From CALWRM01 sp050309765 (GTDB lineage: Bacteria > Bacillota > Clostridia > Christensenellales > UBA1750): DNA of 58,846 nt. This document shows positions 38,548-46,893 of this stretch, one piece after another. Position 1 is the stretch's first letter. Every line of letters starts with the position of its first letter. Under the pieces are notes generated by a model that was not told the DNA's origin, ran no database searches, and saw nothing but the letters and a program-made list of their open reading frames with translations. A program made the position numbers and the translations under genes. The stretch spans positions 1-58,846 of the forward strand of contig JBNRMU010000058.1 of the NCBI GenBank assembly GCA_050309765.1, written 5' to 3'.

Positions 38548-41532
38548 TTACCGGTTGGTCCAGGTTTCGCCGAACAACTCCGTCATACGGGAATCGCTCA
38601 GGTTAAACCAGTCCTTCATGTGCTGCATCATATAGCCCGTGCGGTTGTCGGCAAACTCGCGCAATCTTCCGATGTGCCGCTGCCAGGAGGCGACGGAGCC
38701 GTGATCCGGCCAGCGCTCGTAATGCGCCTCCATCTCCGGGGCCATCTTCTGCTCCAGCTCGTCTATGGCGGCATAGATATTTTCGCGCGTGTACACCTCG
38801 CGCACATAATAGGCGCAGCGCTCGATGAACAGGTCGCGCATTTGCTTATTGTTGAGCAGCCCGCGGATCAGATCGTTGCTGAAGGCGTCGTTCACGCCCG
38901 TGCCCTTGGGGTCCAGCACGTGCAGAAAGCCGTCGCGCTTATAGCCGTTGTTTTCGCCCGTGTTGATGCCCCAGTCCAGATCGAACAGTATCCACTTCCA
39001 CTTGCCGCCGGGGATGCGGTAATATTTGATGTTGCCGTTGTCGGAATTGACCCAGAAGATCTCGGCGATCTGGTAATCGAAGTAGTTTTGCACGTCGATC
39101 CGATCGGTGACGTATTTCAGGTTGTCCTCGTTGGAAAGATCGTGGCTTTTGACAAAGTCGATCAGTTCCATATAGTCCTTGTTGCTGCCGTTGAGCACGC
39201 GGGCGGAGTTGTTGCCGTTGCCCTTTAAGATATCGATGTTGTCGATGATGTTTTGATCCTCTATGCCTTCCCATTGGGCGACGGACCACTTGTTGATCCT
39301 CTCGCGCATGTTGTAATGGCCCCAGTACTTGCCGTTCAAATACATCACGCAGACCTCGGTCTCCTGGTACATGATGCCGTGGTCGCGGATGAGCGAGGTC
39401 ATCATCGCGTCGCGCATGCGGGCGCGGTTGTAATCCTGGCCCGTGCAGCGCATCACAAAGGACTTATACGATGTATAGTCGCGCTTTTCGAACAGCGGCG
39501 CCTCAAAGCGGCTCGGGCCGTATTCCTTTCTTGCGTACACAGAAAAGGACTTCTGGTCCAGCGCGCGCGAATACTGGCCGTTGAGCTTGAACTCGCCGCC
39601 CTGGGAGATGAGCATCTGCCCGTCGGGGTCGAAAATCTCCACATACACGGGCCGCTCCCAGTCCATCCAGAAGTTGGCGCCGCGGCCGGGAGAGCCGTGC
39701 GGGAACTCCTCCTGGTAGCCCGGCCCCTTGGCATAGATGCCCTTTTCGTCGGAAAACAGGTTGTCCGGGTCGGTGGAAAGGGACACGATGCGCACGCTGT
39801 GGTCTTCGCCGATAATGTAGCTGCCGGTGGTGGGCTGGGGGCTCAAATACCCATCGCGCACGGCCACCGCCCGCACCACCGTGGTGGAGGAAAGCGTGAT
39901 CGGGCCCGAATAGGGCGTGCTGCGGCTGCTGGGATCGGAACAATCCAGGGTGTAATATACCTGCGCGCCCTCCGGCACGCTCATTTCCAGCGTCACCGTG
40001 CCATCGTACAGCCCGGGCGCCTGCGAAAAGGAAACCGCATCCACCAGGCCCTTGTACACCGCGCCGGAAACCTTATCGATATAGGCATCTTCGCCGCGGT
40101 CGTAGGCGATGTCCGTCTGCAGGGCCGGCACGAAGAGCTTATCGACCATAAGGCCCGCGTCGTCAAACAAATACAGCGCCTCGCCCGAGGCGCTGGCCTT
40201 GAAGGAAGCGCTTAAGTTTTCCGGCTCCATCGAATCCGTGCCCGTCAGCGCCACGGCGATGTCTTCTCCGCTTTCGATCGTCACATCGGGAAAGGTGAAG
40301 CGGCCCGTGCGCTTGGGGTTGTTGGAAAGGCCGTAGCCGGAAAGGTTCACAGCGCTTCCGGTGTTGTTGAGCACGCGCACATAGTCCACGGCCTGGCCGT
40401 TTGTCAGCGTTTGGGAGGCGGAGGACAAAACCTCCGAAATGAACACGCCCTTATTATTCAGGCGAAAAAACTCCTGCGCAACGGACAGGCCGTTTTCACC
40501 GGTATTTTTAAGGCCGGGCGTTGGCATCTGCGTGGCTTCATAGCTGCCATCGGATTTGCGGGCATAGGAATAATCGTCCTTGAGCTCCGGCAGCTCCACG
40601 CGGTCCAGCAGGTTGCCCATGCTGTCATACAGGCTGATGTTTTCCCCCGCGGAGGAAATGCCAAAATTCGCGCGCGGCGGGGTCAGATCGATCCGGTCTT
40701 GCTTGTCGCAATAAACCAGAACGTACTCGCCCGGCTGTATCTGCATGGAAGGGAAGCGCCAGCGCATGGGCTGCAGATCGTCGTCCGAAAGGCCGTAGCC
40801 GTTAAGGTCCACCGCCGTATCGCCGAGGTTTACGATCTCGATCCAGTCGGGATACAGGCCGCTTTCATCCGCCAGGGTGGAGATGTTGCTGGACTGTATT
40901 TCGTTGATCTTCAGGCTGCTTTCCCCGCGCTTGTCAAAGCTGGAAAGGTATTGGTCGTGGCCGGCCTGGCTGTTTTCAAAGCCGGGGGAATACAGGGTGC
41001 TTTCCTCAAAGCCGGTCGACGTGCGGATGTAGCTGCTGTTTTGGGCAAGGCTGGGCACAACCACCTGATCGGCGATGGCGGAGCCCGCAAACAGGTACAG
41101 CGTTTCGCCCGCGCTGAGCTTAAAGCCCGCGTGCAGGTTGCTCCCCGCCGCATTGCGGCTCTTGCCGGAAAGGTAGACGACGCGATACTCGCCGTTTTTA
41201 AGCGTTGTGCTGGGCAGAGGGAACTTGGCGGGGTTGTCCTCGCGGTCGGACAAAGCATAGCCGGACAGGTTCACATCCGCGCCCGTGCCGTTGAACAGCT
41301 CCACCCAGTCGGGATAGTCGCCGTCCTCGTCGCGCACCGCGCCGGCGTTGGAGACCATCAGCTCGGAGATAACAAGGCCCGTGCTGTGGATAACGCTGCC
41401 GCCCGCGGAAGCGTCGCTTTGCACGTTCTGCACGGCGGGCGCGCTCTCTTTTTTCAGGGCATAGAGTCCCACGCCCAGGGCCAGGGCCAGCAAAAGCAAT
41501 ATATTCAAGACCGCAAGGCCTTTTTTCTTCAT
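38548..41532 (-). CDS. CotH kinase family protein with lamin-tail domains
   Basis: A 994-residue surface protein. It has an N-terminal membrane anchor (VLNILLLLALALGVGLYAL), then three lamin-tail-domain repeats (~50-185, 195-330 and 345-480: WVELFNGTGADVNLSGYALSD, WIEIVNLGDTAVDLNGYGLSD, VRVLNNTGSAVNLSGYGLSN), a chitobiase/hexosaminidase-C-type beta domain near 500-580, and a C-terminal CotH kinase domain (~600-985) with MRCTGQDYNRARMRDAM, EVCVMYLNGKYWGHYNMRERI and the metal-site motif WILFDLDWGIN. CotH kinases in Bacillus phosphorylate spore-coat proteins. ATG at 41530-41532 follows AGGAGG. First gene of the operon. Confidence 0.92.
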   Translation of the reverse strand: MKKKGLAVLNILLLLALALGVGLYALKKESAPAVQNVQSDASAGGSVIHSTGLVISELMVSNAGAVRDEDGDYPDWVELFNGTGADVNLSGYALSDREDNPAKFPLPSTTLKNGEYRVVYLSGKSRNAAGSNLHAGFKLSAGETLYLFAGSAIADQVVVPSLAQNSSYIRTSTGFEESTLYSPGFENSQAGHDQYLSSFDKRGESSLKINEIQSSNISTLADESGLYPDWIEIVNLGDTAVDLNGYGLSDDDLQPMRWRFPSMQIQPGEYVLVYCDKQDRIDLTPPRANFGISSAGENISLYDSMGNLLDRVELPELKDDYSYARKSDGSYEATQMPTPGLKNTGENGLSVAQEFFRLNNKGVFISEVLSSASQTLTNGQAVDYVRVLNNTGSAVNLSGYGLSNNPKRTGRFTFPDVTIESGEDIAVALTGTDSMEPENLSASFKASASGEALYLFDDAGLMVDKLFVPALQTDIAYDRGEDAYIDKVSGAVYKGLVDAVSFSQAPGLYDGTVTLEMSVPEGAQVYYTLDCSDPSSRSTPYSGPITLSSTTVVRAVAVRDGYLSPQPTTGSYIIGEDHSVRIVSLSTDPDNLFSDEKGIYAKGPGYQEEFPHGSPGRGANFWMDWERPVYVEIFDPDGQMLISQGGEFKLNGQYSRALDQKSFSVYARKEYGPSRFEAPLFEKRDYTSYKSFVMRCTGQDYNRARMRDAMMTSLIRDHGIMYQETEVCVMYLNGKYWGHYNMRERINKWSVAQWEGIEDQNIIDNIDILKGNGNNSARVLNGSNKDYMELIDFVKSHDLSNEDNLKYVTDRIDVQNYFDYQIAEIFWVNSDNGNIKYYRIPGGKWKWILFDLDWGINTGENNGYKRDGFLHVLDPKGTGVNDAFSNDLIRGLLNNKQMRDLFIERCAYYVREVYTRENIYAAIDELEQKMAPEMEAHYERWPDHGSVASWQRHIGRLREFADNRTGYMMQHMKDWFNLSDSRMTELFGETWTNR

Positions 41533-41582
41533 GCGTTCTCCTCCTAAAAAAGCGACGGCAATCGCGCTTTTTTGCATTTGTT

Positions 41583-41611
41583 AGTGTAACACAGCCCAGT
41601 TAGGATTGCAA
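41583..41611 (-). promoter_or_regulatory. Promoter of the cotH-VTC-DUF4956 operon
   Basis: TTGCAA (41606-41611) and TACACT (41583-41588) with a 17-base spacer, 50 bases before cotH. Confidence 0.8.
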
Positions 41612-41706
41612 ATCCAATCCATGGCGCGTTTACCAGATATACATCAGACGAAACGGCCTGCAAAAATGTGACGGCGGGCACCCGGTTTTCGCTCGCCGCG
41701 CGGCGG

Positions 41707-41735
41707 TTGACGGGGCCCCGCCGGGCTGATAAAAT
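41707..41735 (+). promoter_or_regulatory. Promoter of the + strand methyltransferase
   Basis: TTGACG (41707-41712) and TAAAAT (41730-41735), 17-base spacer, giving a leader of ~120 bases. Confidence 0.8.
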
Positions 41736-41781
41736 GGAAAAAACAACCGATCCACACGCCTTAAAGGATGCAAGCTGCACC

Positions 41782-41811
41782 ATGAAACTTACTCGTCTCA
41801 CGCCGCCCTGA
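41782..41811 (+). CDS. Possible 9-residue leader peptide
   Basis: ATG-AAA-CTT...TGA encodes MKLTRLTPP in the leader of the methyltransferase gene. A 6-bp hairpin (TCCGTT...AACGGA, 41812-41829) follows the stop. The ribosome site is poor (AAAGGA 13 bases upstream), so this may be chance. Confidence 0.2.
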   Translation: MKLTRLTPP

Positions 41812-41862
41812 TCCGTTTGGGCCAACGGAAATCCAACCAATCGGAATAGGAGCTGCAACACA

Positions 41863-42621
41863 ATGAAATATACGCGCACAAACGGCGAGATCATCAGTTC
41901 CTGGAAGGAAAAGTACGCCCTGCCCTGGATGGAGCCTGTTTCGCACGAGGACTATCTGCGCGCGGCAAAGGGCGAGGCGCTTATGACGCTGACGCCTCTG
42001 CGAAAGGCGCCCTTTTCCTGGTACGGCGACTGCGCCGGAAAAAAAGTGCTGGGGCTCGCCGCGGGCGGCGGGCAGCAGATGGCGATCCTGTCCGCCCTGG
42101 GGGCGGACTGCACCCTTATGGACATATCAAAAACGCAGATCGAGTCCGACCGCCTGGTGAGCGAAAGAGAAGGCTATGCCATCCGCCTGCTCCAGGGCGA
42201 CATGACGGAACCGCTTCCTTTTCAGGACAATAGCTTTGACATGGTCGTAAACCCCGTTTCCAACCACTACATAGAGGACGTTTACCCCGTTTTTGCCGAA
42301 ATCTACCGCGTTTTAAAGCCAGGTGGCACCTTTCTGGCCGGGCTGGACACCGGCATCTACTGGGCCTTTTGGGGAGAGGACGGCGGGCCCGTGAACCGCC
42401 TGCCCTTTAACCCCCTAAAGGATGAAGAATTGCGCGCCCGCCTGCTGGAGGAGGACATGTCCCTGGTGTTTTCGCACACTCTGGAAGAGCAGATCGGCGG
42501 CCAGCTCAAGGCCGGCTTTATCCTTTGCGAGCTGCTGGAGGATACCAACGAGGCCGGGCCCTTTTACGACTGCAACGTGCCCACCTTCATCCTCACCAGA
42601 GCGCAGAAGCCGCTTGTTTGA
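41863..42621 (+). CDS. Class I SAM-dependent methyltransferase
   Basis: The 252-residue protein has motif I VLGLAAGGGQQM (with Ala in place of the usual Asp/Glu-x-Gly), acidic loop LMDISKTQIE, motif IV QGDMTEPLPFQDNSFDMVVNPVSNHYIEDV and motif V/VI VLKPGGTFLAGL. It belongs to the UbiE/Methyltransf_11 group of broad function; the substrate is not evident. An N-terminal segment (SWKEKYALPWMEPVSHEDYLRAA) looks family-specific. AGGAG lies 12 bases before the ATG. Monocistronic. Confidence 0.85.
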   Translation: MKYTRTNGEIISSWKEKYALPWMEPVSHEDYLRAAKGEALMTLTPLRKAPFSWYGDCAGKKVLGLAAGGGQQMAILSALGADCTLMDISKTQIESDRLVSEREGYAIRLLQGDMTEPLPFQDNSFDMVVNPVSNHYIEDVYPVFAEIYRVLKPGGTFLAGLDTGIYWAFWGEDGGPVNRLPFNPLKDEELRARLLEEDMSLVFSHTLEEQIGGQLKAGFILCELLEDTNEAGPFYDCNVPTFILTRAQKPLV

Positions 42622-42633
42622 TCCTAAGCGCAA

Positions 42634-42667
42634 AAAGGCCTCCGGCAAACGCTTGCCGGAGGTCTTT
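42634..42667. terminator. Bidirectional terminator between the methyltransferase and recR
   Basis: AAAGGCCTCCGGCAA and TTGCCGGAGGTCTTT pair with one wobble position; T-tracts on both strands. Confidence 0.9.
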
Positions 42668-42678
42668 TATCTTTTATC

Positions 42679-43272
42679 TTACAGTTCCGTCCTTCCCCGC
42701 ATGGCACGGGAAAGGGTGATTTCATCGGTGTATTCCAAATCGCTGCCCACGGGCATGCCATGGGCGATGCGGCTGACGCGCAGACCGAAGGGCTTTAATA
42801 GCCTGGCGATGTAGGTGGCCGTGGCCTCGCCCTCTATGTCCGGGTTGGTGGCAAGGATCACTTCCTCCACGCCGTCCAGGCGCGAAAGCAATTCCTTGAT
42901 GGCGATATCCTCGGGGCCGATGCCCTCCATGGGCGAGATCACGCCGTGCAGCACGTGATACAGGCCGTTGTAGTCGCGGGTGCGCTCCATGGCCGCCACG
43001 TCGCGCGGGTCGCGCACCACGCAGATAAGGCTCTTGTCGCGGCGTTCATCCCTGCAGATGGCGCATAAGTCCCCCTCGGTATAGTTGCCGCACACGGGAC
43101 AGCGCCTGACCAGCCGCCTTGCGTCCACAATGGCGCCGGCCAGGGCCTCGGCTTCCTCCAGGGAGCCGGACAGCAAATGGAAGGCCAGGCGCTGCGCGCT
43201 CTTGCGGCCGATGCCGGGCAGCTTGGAAAGCTGCAGCACAAGGCGCTGCATGGCCTCGATCTGTTCTGCCAT
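42679..43272 (-). CDS. recR: Recombination mediator RecR
   Basis: RecR acts with RecF/RecO in gap repair. The 197-residue protein has an N-terminal HhH (LSKLPGIGRKSAQRLAFHLL), a zinc finger with Cys58, Cys61, Cys70 and Cys73, a Toprim domain (ATNPDIEGEATATYIARLL), and a C-terminal Walker-B-like ITLSRAMRGR. ATG directly follows the TAA of ybaB. The usual upstream dnaX is not here. Confidence 0.97.
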   Translation of the reverse strand: MAEQIEAMQRLVLQLSKLPGIGRKSAQRLAFHLLSGSLEEAEALAGAIVDARRLVRRCPVCGNYTEGDLCAICRDERRDKSLICVVRDPRDVAAMERTRDYNGLYHVLHGVISPMEGIGPEDIAIKELLSRLDGVEEVILATNPDIEGEATATYIARLLKPFGLRVSRIAHGMPVGSDLEYTDEITLSRAMRGRTEL

Positions 43273-43617
43273 TTAAAAGCCCATCCCCCTGCCGCCGGTC
43301 AGCTTGGACATTTCCTTTTCGGAGGTCTCCTCCACCTGCTGCAGCACCTGGTTCACGGCCGCAAGCACCATATCCTCGAGCATTTCCACGTCGTCGGGGT
43401 CCACGGCCTCGGGGCTGATCTTGATGGAGATGAGCTCCTTTTTGCCATTGGCTTTGACGGTCACCATGCCGCCGCCGGAGCTGGCCTCAAACTCGCGCGC
43501 CTCCAACTCCTCCTGGAGCTTTTGGATGCTCTGCTGCATCTTCTGGGCCTGCCTGAGCATCTGCTGCATGTTGCCGCCCATACCGCCCATGCCGCCGGGG
43601 AATCCGCCTCTTGCCAT
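43273..43617 (-). CDS. ybaB: YbaB/EbfC nucleoid-associated protein
   Basis: A 114-residue DNA-binding dimer. N-terminus is Gly/Met-rich (MARGGFPGGMGGMGGNMQQM); the core has QKMQQSIQKLQEELEAREFEASSGGGMVTVKANGKKELISIKISPEAVDP-type sequence and LVLAAVNQVLQQ near the end. Paired with recR in most bacteria. It has its own promoter. Confidence 0.95.
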   Translation of the reverse strand: MARGGFPGGMGGMGGNMQQMLRQAQKMQQSIQKLQEELEAREFEASSGGGMVTVKANGKKELISIKISPEAVDPDDVEMLEDMVLAAVNQVLQQVEETSEKEMSKLTGGRGMGF

Positions 43618-43657
43618 AGAAAAAACCTCCCGTTTGTCTTCAAAATCGATTCAATTC

Positions 43658-43686
43658 AGTATACCAAAGCCGAGAAAAAAACGCAA
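43658..43686 (-). promoter_or_regulatory. Promoter of ybaB-recR
   Basis: TTGCGT (43681-43686) and TATACT (43658-43663), 17-base spacer. The -35 box is built from the last bases of the rny terminator stem and its T-tract. Confidence 0.85.
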
Positions 43687-43714
43687 CGCGGGCGGAAAGC
43701 TTCCGCCCGCGTTG
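43674..43714 (-). terminator. Terminator of rny
   Basis: A perfect 14-bp stem (43684-43697 with 43701-43714; core AACGCGGGCGGAA) then CGTTTTTTTC on the - strand. Confidence 0.92.
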
Positions 43715-43730
43715 AATGTCCGTTTTTTGC

Positions 43731-45284
43731 TTACTTGGCGTATTCCGTTGCGCGCAGCTCGCGGATCACGTTGACCTTGATCTGGCCGGGATACTCCAAT
43801 TCATCCTCGATGCGCTTGACGATCTCCTTGGCCATGATCACGGCGCCGTTGTCGTTCACGTCCTCGGGCTTGACCATGATGCGGATCTCGCGTCCCGCCT
43901 GGATGGCGAAGGACTTTTCCACGCCCTCGAAGGAGTTGGCAATCTCCTCCAGGCGCTGCAGGCGCTTGATGTAGTTTTCCAGCGTTTCCCTGCGGGCGCC
44001 GGGGCGGGCGCCGGAAATGGCGTCGGCCGCGGCTACCAGCACCGCCTCCACGGAAGCGGGCTCGCAGTCGCCGTGGTGGGCGGCGATGGCGTTGACCACA
44101 AGCTCATGCTCGTGATACTTCTTGGCCAGGTCCGCGCCCAGCTGGATGTGCGTGCCCTCGACCTCGTGGTCGATGGACTTGCCGATGTCGTGCAGCAGGC
44201 CCGCGCGCTTGGCAAGGGCAACGTCCGCGCCCAGCTCCGCGGCCATGATGCCGGCCAGGTGCGACACCTCGATGGAATGGCGCAGCACGTTCTGGCCGTA
44301 GGAGGTGCGGTACTTCATGCGGCCGAGCAGGCGCACCAGCTCGTTGTGCAGCCCGTGCACGCCGGTTTCGAACACGGCCTGCTCGCCGGCCTCGCGAATC
44401 TGTGTATCCACCTCGCGCTTGGCCTTTTCCACCATTTCCTCGATGCGGGTGGGATGGATGCGGCCATCGTTGATGAGCTTTTCCAGGGCGATGCGGGCCA
44501 CTTCCCTGCGGATGGGATCAAAGCCGGAAAGGATCACGGCCTCGGGGGTGTCGTCGATGATCAGATCTATGCCTGTGGCCGTTTCCAGCGCGCGGATGTT
44601 GCGTCCCTCGCGCCCGATGATGCGGCCCTTCATTTCATCGTTGGGCAGCGCAACGACGGAAACCGTGGTTTCGGCCACATGATCCGCCGCGCACTTTTGA
44701 ATGGCCAAAGAGATGATGTTGCGGGCCTTTTTCTCGGCCTCGTCCTTCGCCTTTTGTTCTATCTCGCGCACCATCACGGCGGCATCGCGATAGGCGTCCT
44801 TCTGGACGGCGGAGATGATCATCTGCTTGGCCTCGCCGGAGGTCATCTGGGCAACGCGCTCCAGCTCCTGCTGGCGCTTTTGCTCCAGCTCGTCCAGGGA
44901 CTGGGTGCGTTTGTCCAGCTCCTTGGTCATGCGGGAAAGGGTTTCCTCGCGGTTTTCCAGGTTGTCCTGCTTTTTGTCCAGAAACTCTTCCTTTTGCAGC
45001 AGGCGGCGTTCCAGCCGCTGGGTCTCGTTGCGCCGGTCGCGGATTTCCTTTTCCATTTCCGTCTTCTGGCGCAGGATTTCTTCTTTGGCTTCCAGGATGC
45101 GTTCTTTCTTGGCGGTCTCGGCCTTTTCGCGGGCCTCGTCCACCAGCTTCTTCATGGCTTCTTCCGTGCTTCCGATCTTTTCTTCGATGCTTTTCTTGGT
45201 TCTGTCAGCGCCGATGAAGGCGCCGGCGGTTGCTCCCGCAGCGAGAGCCGCTGCGATCAACAAAATCCAAATCCATGTCTGCAA
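43731..45284 (-). CDS. rny: Ribonuclease Y
   Basis: The membrane-bound endoribonuclease that starts mRNA decay in Firmicutes. The 517-residue protein has an N-terminal helix (IWILLIAAALAAGATAGAFIG), a long Glu/Lys/Arg coiled coil (~25-190), a KH domain near 205-265 (MKGRIIGREGRNIRALETATGIDLIIDDTPE) and the HD domain with LLHDIGKSIDHE. All key residues present. It has its own promoter and terminator. Confidence 0.97.
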   Translation of the reverse strand: MQTWIWILLIAAALAAGATAGAFIGADRTKKSIEEKIGSTEEAMKKLVDEAREKAETAKKERILEAKEEILRQKTEMEKEIRDRRNETQRLERRLLQKEEFLDKKQDNLENREETLSRMTKELDKRTQSLDELEQKRQQELERVAQMTSGEAKQMIISAVQKDAYRDAAVMVREIEQKAKDEAEKKARNIISLAIQKCAADHVAETTVSVVALPNDEMKGRIIGREGRNIRALETATGIDLIIDDTPEAVILSGFDPIRREVARIALEKLINDGRIHPTRIEEMVEKAKREVDTQIREAGEQAVFETGVHGLHNELVRLLGRMKYRTSYGQNVLRHSIEVSHLAGIMAAELGADVALAKRAGLLHDIGKSIDHEVEGTHIQLGADLAKKYHEHELVVNAIAAHHGDCEPASVEAVLVAAADAISGARPGARRETLENYIKRLQRLEEIANSFEGVEKSFAIQAGREIRIMVKPEDVNDNGAVIMAKEIVKRIEDELEYPGQIKVNVIRELRATEYAK

Positions 45285-45631
45285 ATGTGTTCACCACCGT
45301 TTCGTTCTGCAGACGATGACCTTAAGGCACTCACGCACAGAGGCGCACCGCGCCAAACCAGGCGGCGGAAAATACGTCCCCACACCCAAACGCGCCCGTT
45401 CTGGGGATTGTCGATTGCTTCTTATATTATATAATAAAATAAAAAAACGCAACAAAACACCAAAACGATCACCGTCGTATCGTTACTATTGTATATGCTG
45501 TGATCAAGCCGTGTCAACCAGAAATATTTTAACGAAATACCGCTTTTTGTTTCGTCGCCAATATGTTTTGTTTGGCAGAATATGTCAGATTTTTGCCGCA
45601 ATCAGCGTGTTTTTGCACGTTTTGTCTGCAT
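45285..45631. other. Non-coding, AT-rich region between recA and rny, ~350 bases
   Basis: No convincing ORF. Holds the rny promoter; the remaining ~170 bases (45456-45631) are much more AT-rich than the rest and contain small inverted repeats (GATCAC...GTGATC near 45467-45505; ACGAAA...TTTCGT near 45533-45556). A small RNA cannot be ruled out. Confidence 0.5.
45426..45455 (-). promoter_or_regulatory. Promoter of rny
   Basis: A perfect TATAAT (45426-45431) with TTGTTG (45450-45455) at 18 bases, in a T-rich region, giving a leader of ~135 bases. Confidence 0.65.
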
Positions 45632-45675
45632 AAAAAGGCGGCGGGGACGCCTGTGCGTTCCCTGCCGTCTTTTGT
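45632..45675 (-). terminator. Terminator of the scpA-recA operon
   Basis: On the - strand AAAAGACGGCAGGGAACGC pairs with GCGTCCCCGCCGCCTTTT (some mismatches), then TTTTTATG; about 25 bases past the recA stop. Confidence 0.85.
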
Positions 45676-45701
45676 TCTTTCTTGTTTTTTAACTATACGT
45701 C

Positions 45702-46835
45702 TTATACATCCTCGGGAAGGAAGCCGTCGTCCTCCTCCAGCTCCGCATCGGTTTCCGGCAAAACAGCCGGAACCGCATCGGCCTCCTGGTTGGGCACGGC
45801 AGTCAGCGCCTGGCGGATCTTCATCTCGATCTCATCGCAAATATCGGGATGGTCCTGCAGGTACTGGCGCGCGTTTTCGCGGCCCTGGCCGATCCTCTCG
45901 CCGTTGTAGGAGAAGAAGGCGCCGGACTTGTTGATGATGTCGTTGGCAACGCCCAGGTCCAGCACGGAGCCCTCGTGGGACACGCCCTTGCCGTACATCA
46001 GATCGAACTCGGCCACGCGGAAGGGCGGGGCCACCTTGTTCTTGACCACCTTGATGCGCACGCGGTTGCCGATGGCCTCGGTGCCCTTTTTGATCTGCTC
46101 GGTGCGGCGCACGTCCAGGCGCACCGTGGCGTAAAACTTAAGCGCTTTGCCGCCGGCCGTGGTCTCGGGGTTGCCGAAAAGCACGCCCACCTTTTCGCGC
46201 AGCTGGTTGATGAAGATGCAGATGGAGTTGGTCTTGTTGATGATCCCGGCCAGCTTGCGCAGGGCCTGGCTCATCAGCCTTGCCTGCAGGCCCACATGGG
46301 AATCGCCCATGTCGCCCTCGATCTCGGCCTTGGGCACCAGGGCGGCCACGGAGTCGATGACCACGATGTCCACCGCGCCGGAGCGCACCAGGGCCTCGCA
46401 GATCTCCAGCGCCTGCTCGCCGGTGTCCGGCTGGGAAACGTACAGCTCGTCGATGTCCACACCCAGGGCCTTGGCGTACACGGGGTCCAGGGCATGCTCG
46501 GCGTCGATAAAGGCGGCGGTGCCGCCCAGCTTCTGGGCCTGCGCCACCATGTGCAGGGCCATGGTCGTCTTACCGGAGGCCTCCGGCCCGTAGATCTCGA
46601 TGATGCGGCCCTTGGGGATGCCGCCCACACCCAACGCCATATCCAGCTCCAGGCAGCCGGAGGGGATCACCTGCACGTTCAGGGCGGTGTTTTGCCCCAG
46701 CTTCATGATGGAACCCTTGCCAAACTGCTTTTCGATGTTGGTCAACGCCAGGTCCAACGCCTTTTTCTTTTCCTCGACGTTGTCGGCTTCCTTGTTGTAG
46801 CGTACCGCCTTGGCGGCTGTCTCTCTCTTGGCCAT
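45702..46835 (-). CDS. recA: Recombinase RecA
   Basis: RecA drives strand exchange and SOS induction. The 377-residue protein has Walker A GPEASGKTT (83-91), IDAEHALDPVYA, VVDSVAALVPKAE, loop 2 region NQLREKVGVLFGNPETTAGGKALKFYATVRLD, and an acidic C-tail (ELEEDDGFLPEDV). N-terminus is ~30 residues longer than usual (MAKRETAAKAVRYNKEADN). ATG at 46833-46835; the frame goes further upstream but into cinA. 58 bases after cinA. No SOS box (CGAAC-N4-GTTCG) was found in front. Confidence 0.98.
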   Translation of the reverse strand: MAKRETAAKAVRYNKEADNVEEKKKALDLALTNIEKQFGKGSIMKLGQNTALNVQVIPSGCLELDMALGVGGIPKGRIIEIYGPEASGKTTMALHMVAQAQKLGGTAAFIDAEHALDPVYAKALGVDIDELYVSQPDTGEQALEICEALVRSGAVDIVVIDSVAALVPKAEIEGDMGDSHVGLQARLMSQALRKLAGIINKTNSICIFINQLREKVGVLFGNPETTAGGKALKFYATVRLDVRRTEQIKKGTEAIGNRVRIKVVKNKVAPPFRVAEFDLMYGKGVSHEGSVLDLGVANDIINKSGAFFSYNGERIGQGRENARQYLQDHPDICDEIEMKIRQALTAVPNQEADAVPAVLPETDAELEEDDGFLPEDV

Positions 46836-46893
46836 CCGGTCCTTCTCCACCTTTCCTCTGGTCGTAAGATTGGAATAGTTATGCTTAACGTTT

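Larger units (their letters stand above)
41533..41862. other. Divergent intergenic region, 330 bases
   Basis: Contains the cotH promoter (-) and the methyltransferase promoter (+), plus a 9-codon ORF in the + leader. Between 41612 and 41706 nothing else is recognised. Confidence 0.6.
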
